Shown: positions 1 through 12,990 of the stretch, piece after piece
Numbering within the stretch: position 1 is the first letter of the stretch
How the letters are laid out: each line of letters opens with the position of its first letter
NCBI RefSeq assembly: GCF_901933205.1
Contig: NC_044582.1
Span: 14,117,820 to 14,181,819, forward strand
Origin: Camarhynchus parvulus
Lineage: Eukaryota > Chordata > Aves > Passeriformes > Thraupidae
Direction: 5' to 3'
DNA length: 64,000 nt
Notes under the pieces: generated by a model
The model's input: the letters and a program-made list of their open reading frames with translations, nothing else
The model's database searches: none
What the model was told of the DNA's origin: nothing
Position numbers and translations under genes: made by a program

Positions 1-133
1 AGGGAGCTGTGCAGATTTACCACAGATGCAATTCTGGTCCTTGATATTTCTTTTCTGGCCTAAAGGATGATTTGAAACAAAAACTAGGTGATGCAAACTC
101 TAGGGGAAACAAGGGAGACAAAATGATATTGTA

Positions 134-175
134 TTCAGTATTGCAGGGATATTTTTTTTTCCCTGCAATACTGAA
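134..175. repeat. Perfect 16-bp inverted repeat with 10-nt T-rich loop
   Basis: TTCAGTATTGCAGGGA at 134-149 is exactly reverse-complementary to TCCCTGCAATACTGAA at 160-175, separated by a 10-base loop of mostly T. Pairing stops at 133/176. The stem is too short for a typical pre-miRNA, and no longer imperfect stem continues outward. Confidence 0.9.
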
Positions 176-684
176 ACAGTAAAATTTAAATCTGACATTT
201 TTAGAAAGACAGGAGCTGACAAATACAGGAGGAATATAAAGCTGTCCTCAATCCTCCCCCATATTCATGTCTTCTTTAAAAATAAATAAACAGAAGAATA
301 AAACAAGCATTTAGAAAGTGACAGCCACAACTCACTTTGCCACACACTAGAAGCTCTTCCATCCATGCACCCATGGGAATGCCACCTCCCTCCTGATACA
401 CTGCTAACGTGAGCCAGACTCAGACATGCAGCTGACTGACATCAAAGGACCCACTTGATGCAATTTATTCCATTTTCAACTATTTCATTTTAACTGCAAA
501 GCTGCACTGTAGGGGACTACACTTAACCCTAAACCAGCACAATTCAGATCACAGCCTCCAGTCTGCCCAAGTTAGCTGCTCAGTCAGACCAGCTCCACAA
601 TCCCACTCATTTTAGACTGGCATGATGCTTCTTGTAAGTTGAGGACACCTGGCAGCAAACTACTCATCTGCACAGGCCTCAATG

Positions 685-720
685 AACAACAACAACAACA
701 ACAACATTAATAATAATAAT
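685..720. repeat. Compound microsatellite (AAC)7 (AAT)4
   Basis: Seven AAC units at 685-705 are followed, after ATT, by four AAT units at 709-720. This is an ordinary short tandem repeat in intron sequence and probably length-polymorphic. Confidence 0.95.
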
Positions 721-1296
721 ACACCTAGCTTGCAATCCTTGTGATCCATTACAGCATATTCTGCCCTTTCAGCCCTACATGATCACAAGCAGGGGGAGTT
801 TGGCTCACTCTTGCCAGGTGAGAGCCAGCCCTCTTCCCACAAACACTGCAGCCTCCAAGCTGCACTGCTGAAAGCTCCATGAATTTCCTCAGTCAGGGAG
901 AATCTCTCCTTCTCAGCAGTTTTTTGAGACCCTTTGCACAGAGTGAGGACACTCCCCTGAGCACAGACCCTTCAGGGAGCCCTTTCACTACCCCTCTCCT
1001 CAACTCCTTGTTCCCAGCTGATGGCTACAATCCCATACCTTGCTCATGAATTCCCCTCAAAATCCAGGGTTTCCAGAGCAGGTTCAGGATCCAATGTCCC
1101 CAGGCTTTTTGCATGCCTCTGCCAAGGACTGAACTTTGCAAACCTGACATGTGTGCACCAAATGGCACATTGGTGCCACAGGACACATCCTGCCAGCAGC
1201 TCTGAGGTTCTGCTGCTCCTGTGTGCCCTGTGGCCCACCCAAACCTGCCCACCTCAGCTGCCAGCCCCCCTGCTATGTCCCCTCTACCTGCCACAG

Positions 1297-1368
1297 ATTT
1301 GGGGACTCCCATGCCCCCAGCCCCACTGGCCATTGCTCATTTGGGGACTCCCATGCCCCCCAGCCATT
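1297..1368. repeat. Short 42-bp-period tandem duplication in a GC-rich patch
   Basis: ATTTGGGGACTCCCATGCCC starts at 1297 and again at 1339, giving a period of 42 bp and about 1.7 copies. The surrounding 1.15-1.45 kb is C-rich with few CpGs. Open frames occur on both strands here, but none resembles a known protein, and the duplication explains part of the apparent frame. Confidence 0.8.
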
Positions 1369-4300
1369 GCCCACTGCAGCTCAGCACACCTGAACTGCTC
1401 AGAAGGCACAGGGAACCACCCACCCCATGCTACTGCAGACTGACAGATGACCTGCCTGAAACTGGTTCTTTTAACTCTGCCTTAAATTAATATTCTGTGA
1501 TAGAAGCTATTCTTAATAATTGGAATGCAAGAGAGATCAGGCTGAGGATTGGAAACCACACAGCTAATTTTTATTAGTTAGAAAATGCAATATATGTTTA
1601 TTCTTTTTTTTATTGCTTCAACCTAAAGGTAATTTCCCCCAGTTCTCCTACCAAACATCAAGGACTAAATAGAGCTCATTCTTTTTGTTTGCACTTTGGT
1701 GAAATAACAAGTAATAGTCAGCCCTTAAATAGAGCACAGGGTCGGGAATTCAATATACAAGAACCAAACAACAGCATTCCTATTTGTTTGAAAAAGACAA
1801 GCACAAAGGGACACAGAAGAAGGGAGGTTATTTTCTGAGAATCAAGCAGACAAACAAGGCTGGGATTTGGACCTGTGGCTCCCAGAGCTGGGACTGTGTG
1901 TGTGCTGGGGAGCCCTGGCCATGCTCTACACCTCAGGAGAATGCAGGAGTGGGGTGGAGGCATGCACACATGGCCTGCTGCTTACAATGCATCTGGAATC
2001 AGCCTCAAATCTCCTCCTGCACCTAGAAATCCTCTGCCTGCATACAAATGTATCCCAACCTCACTGCAGAAGTCTGCCAGGATTAATGCCACACACCAGC
2101 CTCCCACTAGACTGCACCCAACAACAGAAATGGATTGATTTTGAATTTTACTCAAAAGTTAACTGAATAGCTGCGCACATTGCAAGGAAATCATCTCCCT
2201 GTCGAGCCACTAGACACTCCACACACCCCCCCTCCAAAAAAACCAAGAAACAACAGTGCTTTGTGTCAGCAGCTACAGCCAGGATGTTGTGAGAAGCAAG
2301 AACAAGGGGAGGCTGGTGGCTGCCATGCATGTCCAGCCAGATTAGATCACCAGCAAGAGTCCCAGGAAAGGCAGGGGACAATACTGTCACCCATTTGAGA
2401 GGTGGAACACATGATGGGTTCAAACAAACTGAAGTTTCAAGAGATGCAAAGAGGACAATTCCTGGCACCAAAGGCAGAATTTGCATGGCCTAGATTGCAG
2501 AAGGCCAGTCTGCCCCTCCTCTGGTGAAGTGCAGCCCCTTGCATTTCCCAGTCAAGGAGGTGAGTCAAGAGCAGTGAGAGCCTGCAGCAGGATTTGTTTC
2601 AAAGCCAGGCTGCAGACCAGGGCCACTCTCAGGAAGATGTTGTAGTAACAAAGAGTAATGAGGCTGATTCCTGCTCCAAGGCACCTGGAGCTAAGCAGCA
2701 GCAATCCTTCAGCCATGACCCGTCCTGATACGCTGCTGTCAGTCACTGGGCTTGGGAAAACACGTGTTTGATGTGTGCCATTACTCACCCAGCCCTTGGG
2801 AATCACAAGGCAAGGCTTCTCTCACTGAGAATTGACCAGCAAAGTGCCAAGGGCTTCTCAGCAGGGGGAAGAGGGCCGACACTTCTGCAGAGAGGGCAAA
2901 ATAAACCTCCTGCCACTTCTCCAGTGTGATTAAATTAGGGCAGATCTATGCCCATTGTATAGGTGCTTGTCAGATTTATAAACAGTTACATACCATTTGC
3001 ATTTAAAAATTGAAACTCTTAACAGGCCAATGCTGGAGATCCAGCAGTGAACCCAGAGCACTTCACACAATGTTTTAGAAAAAAATGCTGTGATCTTTCA
3101 ATGCACAGTAACTGGAAAGTAAAATATATATCAAAGCACAAAACTAAAAAGCCTTGCAACCGAACTGAGAAAAAGCAACACAGCAACATAAATTACAGTC
3201 ATGAATCCCCCTTGAAACACAGGGAAAAATAGTATTTAGAATTTTAAGAGTTATCAGTGCCAATAAAGGTAAATTATTTATCTCAGCACGATTTTTAAGC
3301 TGACTCAACATTCTTTTATAACTATGTGCCTGCTTAAAATTGAAATGTCTTCATGCTTGAGAGGAAAGGCACATGAAACAGCATGAGCACCTCCTATATG
3401 GGATGGTTCTGGTGTGGCAGCTCTGTCCATGGCCTGCAGAGGGTTTAGGAGACAGGACATCACCTTTCTGTGTCCCAGTTTCCTTTTCAGACAACCACAT
3501 TAAAGATTTCATTTGCTACTGAGCTCATTTGGAAAACCACAATCTACCAGTACCTTGTACCAAACCAATTTGCTACTCCTTTTTTTCCTTCCTCCTGCAA
3601 GTACCCAATTGCTCATTTTGAGGCAAAAAGAGATGTTTCACACCTGTAAAAGCAGCTTCCTCACAGCACTTGTCTTACCAGGGTGAAGATGAAACCACAC
3701 ACAAACACCCTGCAGTGAGGATGGTTGGGGAAACAGTTGCTCCATTTCCATCCCAGAGGCCACCCAAGGGACAGGCAACCCAACCTGACCTCCCTGCACA
3801 GCTAATCCTGGCATTTTCAAAGGCCTCAGGGATGTTGGTACCCAGCTATTAGTACGTGAACCCTCATTCCCATGGGCTTTACTGACAGTCTCAGACTTAG
3901 TTAACTGCATCTTCTTGAAATATGAAAATGTGTGGGAAGGAACAGTGAGAACTTTTAAAAATTGCAGTACTTTGATCCTAATTAACAGAGTTGACTGAAA
4001 GCAAAATATGTAGAGCTAATTTTCACAATATTTTTCCACAATCCCTAGACAGAGCCTTTTTCCTGGCACTGTTTAAAATTAATGAAGTAAATATGTTTGC
4101 ATATTTATCTTTTCATTACATGGAAACAACAACAAGGAAAACAGATTGAACTGATAGCAGAATTCTTCCACTCCAAAGCAGTCTGGATGTGGTTTTTGTT
4201 TCAGTTCATACAATGCAACCCAAGTCAAACAAGCAATGCAAGTTCACTGGCCATGTAAGTAATCAGGTTTATCCAACAGAGCTACTACAAAATAACTGCT

Positions 4301-4973
4301 GTAGGAATTGACCTCTTCATTTTATTTTTTGTCTCTGTGAAGAGATCTTGAAATGGTTTTGAAGGAAAACAATATCCTTGCTGAAGTCTAAAACACAAAT
4401 TGTCACGGGTTACCCCACACGAGTAACAACAAATACACCATGCAACCATAGGGCTAATTGACTCAGGCAGTGGAAAAATGGGGAAGGACACACAAATATG
4501 GATTCATTAGGACTCTTGTGTTAATTCCCAAAGAGGTATTTTCATTTTTTTGGAACCCGAAGCCCAGAATCTGCTAACAGAAGCTTGAGAGGTCAGTGGT
4601 CCCTACACCACATTGAAACCACAGTCTGGTCTGGATTTACACAAGTGGGATTGGCAGGAACAGAAGAACCAACGTGCAGGACTGAGCTGCAGACTCCACG
4701 GAGAGAAGGCAGCCAGCTGCCACGAGTCCTGCTCAAAGGTACAGGCAGATCCCACAGTTGGTGGGAGTGGGATGTAGATGATTAAAATGTGTGCAGATTC
4801 AGCAAGAGCAGAAGCTCAGCCTTGAAAGGATGACAGGATGACAAGCACAGGCAGAAGACAAGAGACCTTCCTTTGGGTTTGAAAATTGTCAGTTTGCCCC
4901 GAAATCGGAGCAGGCTCAGCAGCCCCTATTTACTCCCATGGCACGCAGAGGGTGGAAACTCTTATCAAGTCAC

Positions 4974-5128
4974 AGATCACAGAATCAGAAGGCTGGAAGA
5001 GACCTTAAAGATCATTGAGTCCAACCCATTCCCTGACCCCTCAACTAAACCCTGGCACCCAGTGCCACATCCAGGCTTTGTTAAACACACCCAGGGATGG
5101 TGACTCCAACACCTCCCTGGGCAGAAAG
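4974..5128 (-). mobile_element. CR1 LINE 3'-end fragment
   Basis: The plus strand begins CACAGAATCAGAAGGCTGGA and continues with GACCTTAAAGATCATTGAG, the reverse complement of the CR1 3' untranslated region. It then runs through GGGATGGTGACTCCAACACC, typical of the internal tail of avian CR1. The element is 5'-truncated, as most avian CR1 copies are, and lies in sense orientation with MAGI1. Confidence 0.88.
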
Positions 5129-5269
5129 TCCCTTCAGTTCACACATACCCCATAAAATACCCATTACATGGCTGACTAGGCTTGCTCTGTCCTGGCAGAG
5201 AGGGTGAGACAAGACTGCATCTCATGTCAGAAGTCATGTTCTCTTAGCTTTACCTTAACCCTCATGGAT

Positions 5270-5520
5270 ACAATAATTCATTAAAAAAACAGATTTTTTT
5301 TTTTCCTCCAAGGGTCACAAAGGCTAAATAAACGTGATGAATTTCATGCTACTCAATGATTCCTCGTTATGCCTTGATGACTGTATCAATTGCCATTACA
5401 AATGCTGAGCACCCATGATTAAAGTGATAATTAAAAAGGCAAATCATAGCAGGCAGTTGTTCCTCTGTTACCATAGAGCATGGCCTGGGCTGTTGGCAGC
5501 ATTGATTACCTGTACATACA
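5270..5520. other. Possible conserved non-coding element
   Basis: An AT-rich block with dense homeobox and GATA-like motifs: CAATAATTCATT, GATTAAAGTGATAATTAAAA, CAATTGCCATTACAAATG. It has no transposon or coding signature. The call rests only on motif density and on the lack of simple-repeat decay; conservation was not tested. Confidence 0.28.
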
Positions 5521-8094
5521 CAACACCCTGTGGAAACCCAGATTTCAGAAATTACAGGAGAAAAAACCATAAAGAGTAAAGAACTATTATTATCCCCTCT
5601 CCATCAGTGCATATTACAGAAGTAATGAGTGTGCAGACTTATTAGCTTTTTGTCTACCTCAAGAAAAAGTACACACGACACTTTCAACCCTGATGACTGC
5701 CTTTCAACCATGAAATATTCCTGTTTCCAAACCTGTGATGCAAGAGAGAGAGTTTGCTTTTGTGAAGCTCTTGCTTCCTCTGCTGTACAGCTTCCATTTT
5801 GCTTTTTTCTCATTCTTTGGTACTTTGGAGATGGAATTACTGATAAACCATTTCTTTCTTCCCTCCTACATGGCACTATGCAGATGTCAGCTATACCACC
5901 ATGCACAGAAGACAAAAAAAAATCCCCAAACCCTTCCATGCTTCTCAGTTTGTTTCTGGTCTATCAGTTCCCAGTGTTTTGGGGTTTTTTGACAACGTAG
6001 TTTTTTTTTTCTTTTTCAGGATGTGAATGAGCAAGATCATTTAAGTGACACTGTGGTAAATGGCATGGTAACTACAAAATCCTTTGTTAATTTTTTGCCA
6101 GGAAAGTCTAGGAAATAGCAATGGATCTCAAAAGTAAACGTTGTCTGTGTGCATAAAAGGGTTTGCTCTTTGAACTGCACTGAGATGACACAGTCATTAC
6201 TATATGAAAGCCTGAACATTTTCTTCTATTTTGCAACAATTGTCAAGCAAGTGAAAGCTTTATTTGATTTCCATTCACACTGAAGACAAGATTTAGTACT
6301 CCAGTGGAACAGGCAGTGTCAGAAGGATTTTAAATTGTAATGCTACCACTTTAACATCTTAAAGGCACTTCTCAGAAGATAAACTCATCTGCCTATGATG
6401 ACTAAATGACACAGTAATGGAGAAGAGGTAAAGATTTTCTTATGATAATAAAAGGGAATACTTCACCCAGAGAAAGAAAAGCCAAGATCTATGCACTTCC
6501 TAGAAACACTTTCAAGAATCTTTCAAAATAACGGAAAAATATATACATGATATTTATCCACATAGTCTCAACTAGGACTGATACAGATTTCTGACAGCAA
6601 CTATCACTTCAGAGAGGCGACATTAAAAAAATAAAAACACTCAGCAGAGTACCTGATGGAGGAACACAACTGCAGGAAGGAGTCAGCAGGTGATGGCCCT
6701 GGCATTGTTGAGAACTGTTAGCCAATGCTAGCACTCCATCCATTTCCAAAAGTGCTTAAATAATACAGCATAACTATGACATATATGATGCAGAGAAAAA
6801 GCTGTCTCAGGTGAAAGCTCTCCAAGAGTAAGACAAAAAAAAAAACCAACAAAAACCCTCAATGCAGAAAAGATTCACTTTTATTTTATATTACATGAAG
6901 GGCACTTCCTCTGAGATTGTCATGTCATCTCATGTTTAGCAACAGTTCCAACCACCTTAAACCAAAGAAGAATTTGGGGGAAAGAAACCCTATCCATATA
7001 TCTTATCAACCATCTGCAGCTTTGGGGCACTGGAAGATGTGCTCCTAAATCCCTGCCTGTCCTACAAAGCCAGTCACTACCATTGTTCCCTTGCACTGAA
7101 AGTAAGGCTGCCTTGGGATATCAAGGATGTAACAATGACAAGTTTTCTGGCTTTTGCATCCTTCACTGGGGACATTTCAGAAGGTCCTGCCAAGGCAAAG
7201 CTGGGGTGCAGCCTCTTGGTGTTACTCACAGTGAGCTGCACTTAGTCACTGGTTGTCATGCTGATATCTTTATTTACACATGCAGCTAAAAAAAGATTAT
7301 AAGATGACAAAATCTGTGTCTTTTTCATTCCTGGCTCTGAGGCAGGAAATCTTGGTTTGGAAATAAGAAAACCCTGTAGGTGTCTGAATTTTCTGGGGGA
7401 GAGGCAAGAAAAGAATAGTGTTGCTTTTTTTTTCTGTATTTATGCTGTCAAATCTCACTGATACATCAACACCAGTGAGTGGCTACATTTTATAAAATAA
7501 AGCAGATATTTTGAATTAATGACAGGAATGGACAAGATGAATTTATTCTGCTAAGACAGCTGATAAAACCTGCAAACATTAGATTTGGAGAGGTGGAAAG
7601 GCTTTGCTGATACAAGTCTTCAAGAACAGATATCAAGATTCTCCCTGGATTCACCACAAATTGGGATTTTCAGACCCACTGGAAGTTGGTCTCTGCTCTA
7701 AAGGTAAAATTCTCTAAAATTTTCCCTGAAACTAAAGCTAAAATTTTCCTTCCATTGACTCAGGGAGAAGCAGCCCAAGGATTATAGCTCAAAATTGTAA
7801 CTCCTATGTTCATGTTAAATATAACCCAGTGTTCTTTACTGAAAACTAAATTAACTCCCACTGCAAGAGCGTTAAGTTGCAGCAAGGGCAGCTGCAATAA
7901 AGTTCTCAATCTTGACTTTTCCAGAGGTCACACACACCGCAAAAATGCCAATTCCACATTTTTCTTCAAGAAACACGAGGCCAAAATGAAGTTAAGGTGC
8001 AGTGAAGAGCATGTCTCAATGTATGTGACCCCTCTCCTGTGCCTGCACGCTCCCCAAACCCGATCCTGAAAAGACCTTGTTCCACACAAATCCA

Positions 8095-8260
8095 TTATAT
8101 CAGTGCAATTAAACTTAATAGTGTCATAAAGGCAGGGAGCATCTGGAGGTATTGATAAGGTTTCCGTTTATGGACACATTGGTGGGGAAATTGCTGCTTT
8201 CTTTTACATAATGATGCAGCTATTATGGATTAGGGGAGGCTGAGCCTGGGGGCTTTTTTC
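8095..8260. other. Possible conserved non-coding element
   Basis: The block has CAATTAAACTTAATAG, GGTATTGATAAGG, ACATAATGATGCAGCTATTA and GGATTAGG, a mix of homeobox, GATA and E-box-like cores with no repeat character. Conservation was not tested and the call is weak. Confidence 0.25.
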
Positions 8261-11200
8261 CTCTGCTCTCAGTTTAATGGTTTTCTATACCTTTAGTCAA
8301 ACATAGATGTGAGATCACTGGTACTGAATTTCTCCCAGTTTTAATCTTGAAATATGGTATCTAAGGAAGGTTTCTCATCGGTTCAACAGCTTGTCTTATC
8401 CTGATGCATTGGAATAAAGAGAAAGCTCGCTTGGGCCATATGTTTCAGTTGTTCCTCTCACTCCCCCGCTGTCTTTCCACACATACCATGACCGTGGACA
8501 ACCTCTCCTTAAGTGGGCAAACAAATGGTTTAACTCAGATTTGCACAGTGTTTGCTGACTTGTGTGGGCTCCAGGATCCAACTCAGCTTTATCATTTCAG
8601 GCAAACATATTTCTGACTGACACGGTGGTAATTAGAGCAGCTCGATTTTATTAGATTGATGACAGATTAAAGGCCAGGATCTCAACCAGCAGAAATTGGT
8701 ATTGCTGCCCTGAAATCCATGGTGCTGCACGGATCTATGCCAGCTGCAAGGTTGGCCCTAAGTCTTTTACATTGTTTTGTGCCCCCTTACATAACAAGGT
8801 TTTAAAAATTAAATGTTTTCAAGCCTGCATGTGTGGTCCCTAATCTACTTGCCCAGCGTAGGACTCAACAACATTCTTGAATTCAGTTTCCACTTCAAAT
8901 TGTCTGCCCCACTAAATCCTTCATATCATTAAAACAACATAAATGAACTTAAGAGGAAGCTTTTCATCCCTTTACAATGAATAGAAAAACAAAAAGTAAC
9001 ATTTTAATTTTCTGGCACCTCTATAGGCTGGTGGACCTGGACTGTCTGTCCCTTATCCTCAACTGAAACTGTTCAGAATGTGTCTCCTTTCTATCTTGCA
9101 CCCCAATCATGTGAATTAACTGTAGGCTGAACTGGTGCTGGTTACTAGTAAGGCAAAGCACAGAAGCAAAGAGCTCAGATCCAAGATCCACTCCCACAAG
9201 TCTTATTTTAGCAGCATCCCAGTATGAGCACCACAATCTCAACAACTGAAAGCCCCCCAAGGGGGACCTCCAAACCAACATCATCTCAGGAGAGAACTGA
9301 CATTCTTAATCCTGAGGAAGATCCTGAATTAAAAGGAAGACCCACCTAAAGAGCTGTTCCATACTGGATCTTGTGGCCCATCATTTTGTTTTTATGTGAA
9401 GCTTTTCCACAGCAGTTACCCATGTACCAAACCTCAATCTTTACACAGTTGATAGTAAGATGCCCTAAGTTATGTGCCAGAGAGTCCCCCAGGGGAGGTG
9501 ACCTGGATGTGCAGGGATAAATCCAAATGGGGCCTTTTACATCAGGTGGGCCCATGGCTGTTATTATAACCAGGGACATTAGCAAATCTCATCAAGCACT
9601 CATCCGACCTTGTGCCAGAGGTGAGCTGCATTTGGTTTCATCAGGGAAAGAAAAGAGGATAAAAATCCATTAAAATGAACCAGCTGTAAGAGGCCATTGA
9701 GACCATCCCATTTATTTGAAGTAGACTTTATATCACAAAACATTTCAAGAGCTTTCTGATGTTTGGTCTATTTTTAAAGACTTTCAGTTAGTCATAGATG
9801 AACCTCAAAATATTCAGTGGCTTGATATGAATAAATATGTTTATCCAAGCCTGTGACCTGACATTAAAAAAAGCTGCAGTGATTTATGCCAGCTGAGAAG
9901 GTTAAACTAGGAGACAGCCTCTCTTGTGATGCAGGAGGAATTTTTCCTGTTACAACTCAAGTTGAGAACAATTCAAAAGAAAGAATCTTTGCCACATGAA
10001 AACACCACTCTTATAATTCAGTCTGATCTCTCTAGACAAGCCAAGAATGTTTCACCCAGTAATACCTCCACCATGGCTGTAACTCCCATTTAACAACACA
10101 GTAAGACGATATTTAAAGCATTTGGATGTCTCAAAGACTGGAAGAATCCAACCCCATTATTTCAGAAGTTTGTCAGGACCTGGTTTGTATGTAGCAATGC
10201 TATAAAACAAAGCCAAGACACTTAATTGTTTCAAGAGAGGCAAGAGGAGTCTGTCTTTGCTCCTTTAAATCTCTAGCTCGTGTCCTGCAAATTCCTGAGG
10301 TATTTCCAGAGTGAGGAGCGCTGTCCTGAGGGGTCAGTGCAGCAGCTCTTTACACAAATAAACACATGTACACCTCAAAGAAGCATTTCCCATCCAATAA
10401 ATAACACAACAAATAAGCAAATCAAAGCCCAAGTGATGAGCACACTTTAAAAATTCAGTGACTGATTAACCCCCAAGTCAGAGGATGATCAACTCCTGGA
10501 GCACCCCAGGAAATTTGGTAGGAAATGGCTTAAACTGAGCTGTAAGGCTGGTGAGTGTCCACTACACAGCAACACCAGAGCTGAAACTGCTCCTCCTGCC
10601 AAGGCTTCATCCACAGCCACAATAAAGCAACAAAGCCCCACCTGGTGCTCACCAATGGAGCCAGGTCGCAGGCAGGTGCTCCCTGTCACACCCAGAGAAC
10701 ACAACTGCTCCCTCTCAAACTCCAGAACCAGAATTCACACAATTTACAGCTGGAAAACTCATACCTGGAATGCATCAGGGTTGTAAAGCCAACATTTCCC
10801 CCTTGGTTCTCCACATAAAAGCCATTTGTAAGGCCACTGGAAAAATACTAAGGGCTAAATTTGCAGCTCTGTTCACTCCAAAACAAGTTTCCACAAGCTC
10901 TCCATAGGTATCCCATTTTCAGTATCTCCTGCCCAATAAAAGACAGGTTTGAAACACCAAAGAGACACCTGTCTGCATTAAAAATTAACTGCTTGTAGAC
11001 CTACGTACAAATGAACTATTTTTTTGGCAAAAGCAGGACTTTTGGCCACAGTTCTGTAACTTGCAAATGTTTTAACTGATTGGGGTCATATTTAGTTGAA
11101 CATTTTTATTTGGGCTCACAAATAAATAACACAAATTTTACAGGAACTTCTAAAGGTTTCCACAGCAGAAGAATTCTGAAAAGTTTGGCAACTAGTAAGC

Positions 11201-12734
11201 CTACCAAATAATTTCTTGGGTTTTTTTTAAAGTTCTGTATTATAAAAATAACAGCTTTATGATCATTTAAATCATTATCATGTGGCTGATCATAGGAATA
11301 CTGAGCTGTGCATTGCAGTGCATTAGTTTCCTCCAGCTGGGTGATGGACAGAGCTGTTTGCTGTTTGATGTTGCCACATCTGATGTTGTAGAGAAAAAAT
11401 ATAAATGGTGAGCATGAACAGCTTGGCCTAATGCATTGGAAAGCAGAATTTCCCCCTAAAATGCTCTGCTTCTATTGATCTTGAGAATGAAAGCATTGAC
11501 TTCCACAGCTTTTTCTTTCCCTGATTTTGATGATCCCCTCATGGTGACAATGCCTTGAGTTTATCCTTCTCATTTTGTGCACACAGGTGGGCTTTTACTG
11601 GAATTAAGGTCTGAGCATTGAGAACACCCTGTGGTGTTTTCAGTAAGATACCACCCTGCACTTTGGATGTTGCTACCAAAAATTTATATATTTGCTAATT
11701 TTCATTACTTTTTTTTTTAAGATTTTCAATTTATTAGTCATATTCTTCAAACATTCCTGATCATTCTGGTGATCAGGAAATACATCAGCAAGGCTGAGTG
11801 CACATGGGCAGACAAATGGGGCATTATTTTCTGTCTTCCTTTTAACTTCAATATTACAGTCTTGAGTCACTGTGGTATCATTTTTGCTTCCCAGTTTCCA
11901 AGTAAGCCATTAGATTATCTAATATGGCTTGTTATTTAGAAAAGCCAATTTAGGTGATGATTAGCTACTGAATCTATTGTAAAAAACATAAAAAGCACAT
12001 AGGCATGATTTAAATGTGAAGTCTCATTTTGGTATTAAACCACTCAGCTTCCATTTGACAGCACAAAAATCAGTTACAAAAATTAACCTTTATCTATAAT
12101 TATACACATGTATTTACCATAAAATAAATATTTTGAAAGGTATTTTCTGGGAAAACAATCTTGAGACAAAACAGTGAGGCATTCATATCAGCCTCTGCCT
12201 TGTTCAAAGTAGGTAAAAATGGTATTTTGAGGTAAAATTCCTAGGCAAATTGCATAGAGCACAGCTGCTTTAGAATTTGCAGGCCTCTTCTTTTCAGAGA
12301 GCTCTCACTCCTTTCATCTCAGGAAACAGACAAACATTTGAACTTAATGGCCATGGAAATGATGTGGCCAGAAGCATCTGCACTGCTGAGAACTTGATGT
12401 TACATTGCCTAAGCAACTCTGGGTCCCAAAGACACAAGAGGCACTCACAGCCATCCCTGGCTTTACTTAATTCTATTTTTGACCAGCCCTTCTTTTGTTT
12501 CAATTTGTTCTTCTTTCTTTTTGTACATTTCCAGTGGCACACAAAGCTTCCATGCAGCCTCAACACAGGCCTGGTTTTAGTATGACACTCCACAGTGGAA
12601 CAGTCCTTTTTAATTTTAGCTTTAACAATGAAAGTCAGATTTCCAAAGCTGCATCTACAACACAATATTTTGCCAAGTGAATATATTTTTCTCCTTCCCT
12701 CTAAAGGCAGCACCATAAAAGCTGCATTTTAATA

Positions 12735-12835
12735 ATTACATAGTGCTTTTCATCCAGAGATCCCAAAGAGCTTTAAAAAAGGAGCATATCATTACCCTCA
12801 ACTTACAATGGGAGAAAATAAGGCAGAGAGGGATA
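12735..12835 (+). repeat. Ancient SINE/LINE tail remnant (MIR/L2/L3-like)
   Basis: CATCCAGAGATCCCAAAGAG is followed by ATTACCCTCAACTTACAATG and GGAGAAAATAAGGCAGAGAG. This resembles the shared 3' domain of old amniote repeats (ATTATCCCCATTTTACAGAT, then a GGAAACTGAGGCAC-like segment). The copy is diverged; the exact family cannot be named by eye. Confidence 0.45.
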
Positions 12836-12879
12836 AACCCATGCCAATATTTGCATTTTTGGGGGAGTATGAGGAGCTG

Positions 12880-12990
12880 TAATTAGGCATTAGGAACAAG
12901 TTCTTTGCTGGAAGGGTGGTCAGACACTGGAACAGGCTGCCTGGGGAAGTGATGGAATCACCACGCCTGGAAATTGTGGGGAGGGGTCTA
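12880..12990 (+). mobile_element. CR1 LINE fragment with ORF2 C-terminal remnant
   Basis: Read from 12886 on the plus strand, this gives RNKFFAGRVVRHWNRLPGEV followed by MESPRLEIV. It is the well-known C-terminal end of CR1 ORF2 (consensus-like RVVKHWNRLPREVVESPSLE). The 5' part and the 3' tail are missing, so this is a dead internal fragment. It sits about 45 bp after an older repeat remnant, forming a small repeat cluster. Confidence 0.88.

Larger units (their letters stand above)
1..4973. other. Intronic sequence without genes
   Basis: Apart from the hairpin, the microsatellite and the 42-bp duplication, this stretch is mixed-composition intron. The block 2900-3350 is AT-rich with homeobox-like motifs but has no strong signature. 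Several open frames of 60-140 codons exist on both strands, overlap one another and show no recognisable domain; I treat them as chance. Confidence 0.7.
5129..12734. other. Intronic sequence without genes
   Basis: No exon, RNA gene or clear transposon is visible. The stretch has scattered poly-A and poly-T runs and two AT-rich, motif-rich blocks (5270-5520 and 8095-8260) listed separately. Open frames are short and overlapping, for example around 5604-6000 on both strands, and have no recognisable content. Confidence 0.7.

Noticed and set aside
134..175. Hairpin as a microRNA precursor
   Set aside because: The stem is only 16 bp and pairing does not continue outward, so it is too short for Drosha and Dicer processing.
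4400..4500. Possible LTR edge beginning TGTCACGGG
   Set aside because: No matching second LTR, primer-binding site or target-site duplication could be found.
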